Shown here in pieces: positions 6,729 to 12,405 of a stretch of DNA of 12,405 nt. Within the stretch, counting starts at the first letter, position 1. Each line of letters begins with the position of its first letter. This stretch comes from Acholeplasmataceae bacterium (lineage in GTDB: Bacteria; Bacillota_I; Bacilli_A; ML615J-28; CAG-698): positions 1-12,405 of the forward strand of contig DUVT01000005.1 in NCBI GenBank assembly GCA_012840905.1, in the 5' to 3' direction. The notes under the pieces were generated by a model that had not been told where the DNA came from, made no database searches, and saw only the letters and a program-made list of their open reading frames with translations. Position numbers and translations under genes: made by a program.

Positions 6729-6764
6729 CCATTTTTTTGGGTGGAAAAACAGGGCTAAAAATGG
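6729..6764. repeat. Inverted repeat framing the ABC operon promoter (possible operator)
   Basis: CCATTTTT (6729-6736) and AAAAATGG (6757-6764) are exact inverted copies, 20 bases apart. The left arm lies upstream of the -35 box and the right arm overlaps the TGG of the extended -10. A second, shorter pair, TAGCC (6726-6730) and GGCTA (6753-6757), is interlaced. Both arms lie upstream of the expected transcription start, so they would act as DNA sites rather than an RNA hairpin. Runs of A and T make chance matches fairly likely here. Confidence 0.35.
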
Positions 6765-6770
6765 TATAAT
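6742..6770 (+). promoter_or_regulatory. Promoter of the ABC transporter operon
   Basis: A perfect TATAAT at 6765-6770 is preceded by TGG (6762-6764), an extended -10. Seventeen bases upstream is TGGAAA (6742-6747), a 4/6 match to the -35 box. Transcription is expected near 6777, just ahead of the Shine-Dalgarno at 6781. The promoter is framed by an inverted repeat (6729-6736 and 6757-6764). Confidence 0.7.
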
Positions 6771-6780
6771 ACATTATTGC

Positions 6781-6787
6781 GAGGGAT
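6781..6787 (+). promoter_or_regulatory. Ribosome binding site that fixes the start of the MacB-like gene
   Basis: GAGGGAT lies 4 bases before the ATG at 6792 (5 from the AGGGA core). An in-frame TTG at 6777 would sit at the predicted transcription start with no Shine-Dalgarno before it. The ATG is therefore the start. Confidence 0.75.
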
Positions 6788-6791
6788 AGTT

Positions 6792-9113
6792 ATGATTATA
6801 CTAAAAAACATTTCAAAAGATTACAAATTAGGAAACACAAAAGTACATGCTTTAAAAAATGTAAGTTTAGAATTTTCAGAAAAAGAATTTGTTTGTATTC
6901 ATGGACCAAGTGGCTGTGGTAAGACTACTTTATTAAATATTATTGGAGGTCTTGATAAGTATACAAGTGGGAAAATGTATATCAATAATCAAGACACATC
7001 GACTTTTAAAGATAGTGATTTTGATAGTTATAGAAATCAAGAAGTCGGTTTTGTTTTTCAAAACTACTATCTTTTACCACAACTAAATGTTTTTGAAAAT
7101 GTAGAGCTTGCGCTTGAATTAATTAACCTAGATAAAGCAAAAAGACTTGAAATGGTAAATAAAGCTCTTCAAAGTGTTGGACTGCTTGATCAAGCACATA
7201 AGATGCCTAATCAATTAAGTGGAGGGCAAATTCAAAGAGTTGCAATTGCTCGTGCAATAGTGAATGAACCAAGCATTATTCTAGCAGATGAGCCTACTGG
7301 GGCGCTTGATTCTAAAAATGCAAAAATAATAATGGATATCTTGAAAGAAATATCTAAAGAAAGATTAGTAATATTAGTTAGCCATAATCTTGACTTAGCT
7401 AAACAATACGCAACTCGATTAATTGAAATTCTTGATGGTGAAGTAGTAAGCGATAGTAAACCAGTTAATATTACATCCACTGATAAAAGGTATACTAAGA
7501 AAAAAACTGCAATGAGTTTCTTTACAAGCCTAAAAATTAGTATTAGAAACTTACTTAGAACTAAACTAAGAACACCATTAATTATTTTTGCTGGTTGTAT
7601 TGGAATGATAGGAATTGGTTTAGTACTATCTATTTCAAAGGGAGTAAATTTATATATTGAAGATGTACAAAGGCAAGCTTTAGCAAACTATCCTATCTAT
7701 ATTTATTCATCACCAAAAAGTGTAGATGATGAAGGAGAAGAAAAACCACCACTAGAAATATATCCTGATGGTGATGAGATTCATGTTATAAAAGGCGATA
7801 TAAGAAGAGATTATTATAATGTGATGGATAAAGACTTTGTAAGCCATGTAGAAGAATTAGATTCATCCCTATATACAGTTATTAATTATCGTAGAAATGC
7901 AAGAATGCGAGTAATGACAAAAAATAAAAAAACAAATTCGTATTCATTTGTTAGTTATTTCTATTTTACTGAAATGACTGATGATTTAAGTTTTATGTCA
8001 GAACAATATGATAAATTATATGGTGAATTTCCAAGTAATCCATATGAAGTTGCTTTAGTAGTTAGTGAATACAACTCGATAGGAGCATCAATATTAAGAT
8101 CATTAGATTTAGAACATGAAAAAGATGTAGTAAAATTTTCTGAGATTATTGGAAAAGAATATAGAGTCGTAAACCATAACGATTATTATGTAAAAACGGA
8201 TACTGGATATAAAGTAAGTGGCAATGCCTTACAAATGTATGAAAACTCTGAGATTAAGTTTACAATTACTGCTATAATTAGAGGTAAACCAAATGCAGGA
8301 ACAAAGATTTATAGTCCAGGAATTTTACATTCAAAAGAATTAACAGATTTAGTTATTAATAATAATTTAGAATCAGATATCGTAAAAGATCAATTAACAT
8401 ATGGAACAGATTTAGATGTGTTTACAAATCAACCTTTTGAAGTTGAAGAAGGCTTAACTTATATTGATTCCATTATGTATCAATATGAAGAAAATTTAAT
8501 TACTCTTGGAGCTGTTCCAGACATAAATGAAATAAGAATTTATACTGAAATGTTTCATGATCGAATGTTAATAAGACAACATATTGATAATTATGATAAT
8601 CCTGATTCTACGATTGAGATAATTTATAGTGATAGATTAAATAATATAGTTGATGAGTTTCATGAATTAGTCAGAGTATTTTCAACCGTATTAATAATTT
8701 TCTCATCAGTATCATTAATTGTTTCTTCAATAATGATTGGAATAATCACTTATGTTTCGATATTACAAAGAACTAAAGAAATTGGCTTGTTACGCAGTAT
8801 TGGTGCAAGAAAGAAAGATATTGCGAGACTTTTTAATGTAGAAACTTTAGTAATTGGTTTTATGTCAGGATTATTTGGAATAATAGGTGTATTAATATTA
8901 TTAAATCCTGTTAATGGATTTGTACAAGGGATGGTAAGTGAATATACATTTTCCTTTAGAGGAGTAGAAAGTGTTATAGTAGCTAGATTTGAACTATTGT
9001 ATATGTTAATACTTCTTGTTGGTAGTATGCTATTATCACTTATCTCGGGATTTATCCCAGCATTAATCGCATCTAGAAAATCACCAATTGATGCACTTAG
9101 AAATGAGAGGTAA
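6792..9113 (+). CDS. MacB/FtsX-type ABC transporter, fused ATPase and permease
   Basis: This 773-residue protein joins an N-terminal ABC ATPase to an FtsX/MacB-fold permease. The ATPase has Walker A GPSGCGKT (38-45), Q-loop Gln90, signature LSGGQ (142-146), Walker B IILADE (162-167), the D-loop ALD and switch His198; the stretch around it is of the LolD/MacB type. After a linker comes TM1 (about 262-281), then a long extracytoplasmic domain (about 282-627), then three helices at about 629-655, 684-704 and 733-760 around the FtsX signature R..EIGLLRS.GA....I (660-677). It ends in P-I-D-A-L-R. Proteins of this build act as dimers that move the outer domain by transmembrane coupling; they export peptides, toxins or lipoproteins, or drive cell-wall hydrolases. 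No MacA-like adaptor is present and a monoderm would not need one. The substrate is unknown. It is the first gene of a two-gene operon. Confidence 0.93.
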   Translation: MIILKNISKDYKLGNTKVHALKNVSLEFSEKEFVCIHGPSGCGKTTLLNIIGGLDKYTSGKMYINNQDTSTFKDSDFDSYRNQEVGFVFQNYYLLPQLNVFENVELALELINLDKAKRLEMVNKALQSVGLLDQAHKMPNQLSGGQIQRVAIARAIVNEPSIILADEPTGALDSKNAKIIMDILKEISKERLVILVSHNLDLAKQYATRLIEILDGEVVSDSKPVNITSTDKRYTKKKTAMSFFTSLKISIRNLLRTKLRTPLIIFAGCIGMIGIGLVLSISKGVNLYIEDVQRQALANYPIYIYSSPKSVDDEGEEKPPLEIYPDGDEIHVIKGDIRRDYYNVMDKDFVSHVEELDSSLYTVINYRRNARMRVMTKNKKTNSYSFVSYFYFTEMTDDLSFMSEQYDKLYGEFPSNPYEVALVVSEYNSIGASILRSLDLEHEKDVVKFSEIIGKEYRVVNHNDYYVKTDTGYKVSGNALQMYENSEIKFTITAIIRGKPNAGTKIYSPGILHSKELTDLVINNNLESDIVKDQLTYGTDLDVFTNQPFEVEEGLTYIDSIMYQYEENLITLGAVPDINEIRIYTEMFHDRMLIRQHIDNYDNPDSTIEIIYSDRLNNIVDEFHELVRVFSTVLIIFSSVSLIVSSIMIGIITYVSILQRTKEIGLLRSIGARKKDIARLFNVETLVIGFMSGLFGIIGVLILLNPVNGFVQGMVSEYTFSFRGVESVIVARFELLYMLILLVGSMLLSLISGFIPALIASRKSPIDALRNER

Positions 9114-9115
9114 AA

Positions 9116-10858
9116 ATGATAAAAAGATTTGCTAGATATTATAAACCCCACTTAAGACTATTTATCCTAGATCTATTTTTTGCAACTATGCTTTCAGCAA
9201 TAGATTTAGTATTTCCGATGATGACAAACTATGTTTTAAAAGATTTGTTTAATGAACCATCATTTGAAGTTAAGTTTTTAATCTATATCGGAATTGGATT
9301 TATAGTTTTATATGTAATTAGATTTTTTTGTTCCTATTTCATAGGTTATTGGGGACATATTATGGGGATTAGGATTGAAACTGATATGCGAACTGATTTG
9401 TTTAAGAAGTTTCAAATCCTTGATTATCAATTTTTTGATGATAAAAAAACTGGTGAGTTAATGACTAACTTAACAACTCACCTACATGATGTATCCGAAA
9501 TGAGTCATCATGCACCGGAGGATTTGTTTATTTCTTTTATAATGTTAATAGGTAGTTTCATTATTCTTTTAACTGTAAATGTCTATTTAACATTAATAGT
9601 TTTCTTCTTCTTAATGTTGTTAATTATGTATTCATTAAGACGTAGAAAGAAAATGTTGAACAGGTTTAGACAAGTTCGTACCGTTCAAGGTGAATTAAAT
9701 GCAGAAGTAGAATCGAGTTTAATGGGAATTCGTCTTACTAAAGCTTATACTAATGAAGAATTCGAACAAATAAAATTTGAAGATGTTAATAAGAAATATA
9801 GAAAAGCAAGAAGTAATGTTTTTAGAGAAATTGCACTTTTTGGTTCCGGGAATGATTTTTTCATTAACCTAACTAATTTAGCTATCTTAATATTCGGTGG
9901 TTACTTTGTGTTTAACCCAAATATTAATTTTAGTGTAATTGATCTAACAACTTATTTTCTATATATCAACTTTCTAATCAAACCAATTCAACGTCTTACA
10001 AATTCAATGGAACAAATCCAACAAGGAGCATCTGGTCTTGAGAAATTCTTTAATATTATGGATGTAGAACCAAAAATAGTATCTAAACCTAATGCTATTA
10101 AAAAGGATAACTTTGAAGGTAAAATTGAGTTTAAGAATGTTTCTTTCCAATATCAAAATAATGATGAAAATAATAAAGAACATGTCTTGAATCAATTTAG
10201 TCTAAATATTGAACCAGGTAAAAAGATTGCTCTAGTTGGAGAAACAGGCGTTGGTAAAAGTACAATTTCCAAGCTAGTTCCAAGATTTTACGATGTTAAT
10301 GAAGGTGAAATCTTAGTTGATGGAATTGATGTTAGAGATTATGATGTCTATAACTTAAGGAGAGCAATTGGTACAGTTCAACAAGATGTTTTCATTTTCT
10401 ATGGAACAATTAAAGAAAACATTATGTATGGAAAACCAGATGCTACTTTTAAAGAAGTTGTTGAAGCGGCTAAGAAAGCACAAATTCATGACTTTATAAT
10501 GAGTTTAGAACATGGTTATGATACGATAACTGGAGAAAGAGGAGTTAGATTATCGGGTGGTCAACAACAAAGAATTTCAATCGCAAGATTATTTTTGAAA
10601 AATCCAAAAATTTTAATTTTAGATGAAGCAACTTCTTCGCTTGATAATATAACTGAAAACTTAGTTCAAAAAGCATTTGAAGATTTAGCAAAAGATAAAA
10701 CTACAATTGTGATTGCACATAGATTATCAACTATTAAAGATGTTGATGAAATAATAGTAATGGGTAAAGAAGGTATAATAGAACGAGGCAAACATGATGA
10801 ATTAATTAAGAAAAATGGTTATTATGCAAAACTCTATTATGCAACTATCGCAATCTAA
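9116..10858 (+). CDS. Exporter-type ABC half-transporter (MsbA/MdlB/BmrA-like)
   Basis: These 580 residues have the layout of type IV ABC exporters, an N-terminal six-helix domain followed by an ATPase, and should work as a homodimer. Hydrophobic helices are visible at about 14-40, 53-77, 137-156, 158-174, 240-266 and 275-295. The coupling-helix region includes FFDDKKTGELM (106-116). The ATPase has Walker A GETGVGKST (375-383), Q-loop Gln423, LSGGQQQR (479-486), Walker B ILILDEATSSLD (499-510) with catalytic Glu504, and switch His535. All catalytic residues are present. Start: GAGAGG (9105-9110) overlaps the end of the preceding gene and is 5 bases before the ATG; the gap to the previous stop is 2 bases. 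Exporters of this class move drugs, lipids or peptides; the substrate cannot be told. Pairing with the MacB-like gene may mean one shared stress response. Confidence 0.95.
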   Translation: MIKRFARYYKPHLRLFILDLFFATMLSAIDLVFPMMTNYVLKDLFNEPSFEVKFLIYIGIGFIVLYVIRFFCSYFIGYWGHIMGIRIETDMRTDLFKKFQILDYQFFDDKKTGELMTNLTTHLHDVSEMSHHAPEDLFISFIMLIGSFIILLTVNVYLTLIVFFFLMLLIMYSLRRRKKMLNRFRQVRTVQGELNAEVESSLMGIRLTKAYTNEEFEQIKFEDVNKKYRKARSNVFREIALFGSGNDFFINLTNLAILIFGGYFVFNPNINFSVIDLTTYFLYINFLIKPIQRLTNSMEQIQQGASGLEKFFNIMDVEPKIVSKPNAIKKDNFEGKIEFKNVSFQYQNNDENNKEHVLNQFSLNIEPGKKIALVGETGVGKSTISKLVPRFYDVNEGEILVDGIDVRDYDVYNLRRAIGTVQQDVFIFYGTIKENIMYGKPDATFKEVVEAAKKAQIHDFIMSLEHGYDTITGERGVRLSGGQQQRISIARLFLKNPKILILDEATSSLDNITENLVQKAFEDLAKDKTTIVIAHRLSTIKDVDEIIVMGKEGIIERGKHDELIKKNGYYAKLYYATIAI

Positions 10859-10866
10859 ATAAAAAA

Positions 10867-10891
10867 AGGATCTCAATTTATTTGAGATCTT
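10867..10891. terminator. Bidirectional terminator with the cyclase stop codon in its loop
   Basis: GGATCTCAA (10868-10876) pairs with TTGAGATCT (10882-10890; G10868-T10890 is a wobble) around the loop TTTAT. It is flanked by seven A on the left (10861-10867) and a T-run on the right (10890-10896), so it has a U-tract in both directions. It ends the rightward ABC operon, whose stop is 10 bases earlier. It also ends the leftward diguanylate cyclase gene, whose stop codon (10880-10878) lies in the loop and whose last codons form one arm. Confidence 0.88.
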
Positions 10892-12405
10892 TTTTTAGTT
10901 CATCATAATATACATGTTTATTATTGCCTCTACTTTTAGATTCAAACATTGCCGCATCTGCATTTTGAATTAAATCAGTAGGATTATCACCATGAATAGG
11001 ATACATAGAGATACCGATAGATAAATTAATTACAAATGTAGAGTCTTCAATTTCTATTGGTTCTGTTAAATCATTGTAAAGATTTGTAATCACATTATCT
11101 ATAGCTTCTTTGGAGTTAGTTTTAATAATAACAATAAATTCATCTCCACCGTATCTTGAGATAAAGTAATTGTTATAGAAGCCTGATTGCAGAATTTCTG
11201 AAATTTTAATTAGTAGTCTATCTCCGAATAAATGACCTTTTGTATCGTTATAAATCTTAAAGTCATCGATATCGATAAATAATACTGCAAATTCTTGATT
11301 TTCATTAATTAACTCTTCTAATTTGTTTGTTAAGTTATAACGATTTGGAAGATTAGTTAAGAAGTCATTCATCGCGAGTGCCTTTACTTCTTCATATAAT
11401 GCTTTCGTTTCCCGATTAGCAGCTTGAATTCTATATGATAAACTATCAAGCGCATTAAATGCTCTTTCAAATGTTTTGGTCGGATTTTTAGGTCTTTCAT
11501 ATGTTCCTGTATCTAAATCAAAACTACTAATTGCATTTTCAATTACGATTAAAGGTTTAATAAGTTGGAATATTTCAACTATACCAAATGTGATAATTGT
11601 TCCAATTGCAACTGAGATTAAGATTAATATAATATAATTACTTGTCTCACGATAAAAATCTAGAGAATAACCAACACTTAATACTGCAATAACTTCATCA
11701 TCAACAATTATCGGTGTTGCAAACTCTAAAACATTATGATCGCTAACAGAATAATATATTTCTTGGCTAATAGTTTCACCTAAAAATGCATCATTATAAA
11801 AGTTTATATTAGTAGTCTCATTATTTGGTCTAGAATCTGCAACAATTTCTTTTGTATCATCAATGATAAATGCATATTCTACATGACTATTATTTTCTAC
11901 TATATCTTTTACAACATTTTTATATGAATGCATATCGATTAATTCTATTGCATAATCAGCATTGAGTGCTGTTTCTACAAAATATCCATCACTTGCACGC
12001 TTATAAATTACCATATAGAAATCATCACTTTCTGTTGATTCTCTGATACCTTCAATAAATATATCGTCGCCACTTACCATAAAGTTATGAATTGGATCAC
12101 CAGGAGTAGATTTCCAACCTACAAATGTATCCGTAGAATCATACAAGATTTCACCCTCAGGATTATACCACCAAATATAATGGACTTGTTGTCTACTAGC
12201 AATTTCTTCTAAATATTCATTACTGAGCATATCTCGGTGATATATTACCATACTAGCAGCTGCAATTAATCTTTCATTTAGATTTTCAATTATTTGTTTT
12301 TCAATTGCAATGCTTTGAACAACTCTTTCTGCATAAGTTTTTGATATGTCACTTCCACTTTTTGCATAGATAGATTTAAAACTTCTTGTTGAGACATTAA
12401 AAAAT
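10878..12405 (-). CDS. Membrane diguanylate cyclase with extracytoplasmic sensor region (N-terminus outside window)
   Basis: The minus-strand frame is open to the right edge and gives 508 residues without a start. The ATG at 12251 has no Shine-Dalgarno, and the 51 residues before it read as a long helix joining the sensor region, so the gene continues off the window. Numbering from that Met, residues 1-200 are probably a Cache-type extracytoplasmic sensor (Y26-I-W-W-Y-N-P-E-G; later F178-A-T-P and V190-L-S-V-G-Y-S). A helix follows at about 206-226, then a HAMP-like linker (232-275), a signalling helix and a GGDEF domain. The GGDEF domain has DFLTNLPNR (296-304), F325-I-D-I-D-D, N335-D-T-K-G-H, G343-D and RYGGDEF (366-372). 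It should make c-di-GMP from two GTP. The inhibitory I-site (RxxD) is YNNY (359-362), so product inhibition is probably absent. The gene converges on the ABC operon. Confidence 0.92.
   Translation of the reverse strand, partial: FFNVSTRSFKSIYAKSGSDISKTYAERVVQSIAIEKQIIENLNERLIAAASMVIYHRDMLSNEYLEEIASRQQVHYIWWYNPEGEILYDSTDTFVGWKSTPGDPIHNFMVSGDDIFIEGIRESTESDDFYMVIYKRASDGYFVETALNADYAIELIDMHSYKNVVKDIVENNSHVEYAFIIDDTKEIVADSRPNNETTNINFYNDAFLGETISQEIYYSVSDHNVLEFATPIIVDDEVIAVLSVGYSLDFYRETSNYIILILISVAIGTIITFGIVEIFQLIKPLIVIENAISSFDLDTGTYERPKNPTKTFERAFNALDSLSYRIQAANRETKALYEEVKALAMNDFLTNLPNRYNLTNKLEELINENQEFAVLFIDIDDFKIYNDTKGHLFGDRLLIKISEILQSGFYNNYFISRYGGDEFIVIIKTNSKEAIDNVITNLYNDLTEPIEIEDSTFVINLSIGISMYPIHGDNPTDLIQNADAAMFESKSRGNNKHVYYDELKKDLK

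Noticed and set aside
6777..6791. TTG start for the MacB-like protein
   Set aside because: It coincides with the expected transcription start and lacks a Shine-Dalgarno; GAGGGAT correctly precedes the ATG at 6792.
10878..12251. A complete cyclase gene starting at ATG 12251
   Set aside because: No Shine-Dalgarno precedes it and the frame continues as protein-like sequence to the right edge; a membrane anchor N-terminal to the sensor is expected beyond it.
1..12405. UGA read as tryptophan (Mycoplasma/Spiroplasma code)
   Set aside because: Trp codons are TGG in every gene examined and parA ends sensibly at TGA (5618-5620) overlapping the mscS start.

Overview
The window is AT-rich (roughly 30% G+C by eye). 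Every junction reads well with the standard bacterial code: Trp is TGG throughout and TGA ends one gene. Shine-Dalgarno sites and extended -10 promoters (TGn TATAAT) are of Firmicutes type. The protein set fits a low-GC monoderm of the Bacilli/Mollicutes neighbourhood, such as the Acholeplasma/Izemoplasma side that keeps UGA as stop. It contains a lipobox lipoprotein, a VanZ-like protein, a DUF951 protein, an mnmG-rsmG-parA-mscS-DUF951 cluster and Firmicutes-style fused ABC transporters. The taxon is an inference from content, not a sequence match.

Layout. (1) 1-312: 3' end of a VanZ-like membrane protein, cut by the left edge. (2) 362-1309: a secreted lipoprotein with about three Ig-like (BIG2-type) segments and a polyglutamate tail, with its own strong promoter. 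(3) 1434-2159, minus strand: a FatA-type acyl-ACP thioesterase, convergent with the lipoprotein gene and sharing a GC-rich bidirectional terminator with it. (4) 2278-6610: a tight five-gene operon, mnmG, rsmG, parA, mscS-type channel and DUF951. Three of its junctions overlap and it ends at a terminator at 6626-6648. (5) 6792-10858: a two-gene ABC transporter operon, a MacB/FtsX-type fused ATPase-permease followed by an exporter-type half-transporter. (6) 10878 to the right edge, minus strand: a membrane-bound diguanylate cyclase with an extracytoplasmic sensor region, cut by the right edge. It converges on the ABC operon and shares a bidirectional terminator whose loop holds its stop codon.

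The middle operon joins translation-quality functions (tRNA wobble-uridine modification by MnmG, 16S rRNA methylation by RsmG) to a chromosome-partition ATPase and an osmotic safety valve. It resembles the origin-proximal cluster of Firmicutes (mnmG-rsmG-noc-parA-parB-...-mscS-DUF951-ychF) but has no noc or parB, so ParA appears without its usual partner. The flanks are accessory: envelope lipoprotein, fatty-acid release, two exporters and c-di-GMP signalling.

Most of the window is ordinary core genome, and I do not see a clearly new defence or mobile system. The items most worth checking are the ParB-less ParA, the diguanylate cyclase with a degenerate I-site, the terminator that contains a stop codon, and the inverted repeat over the ABC promoter. 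I saw no tRNA, rRNA, CRISPR array, insertion sequence or attachment site. No gene-free stretch exceeds 170 bases.
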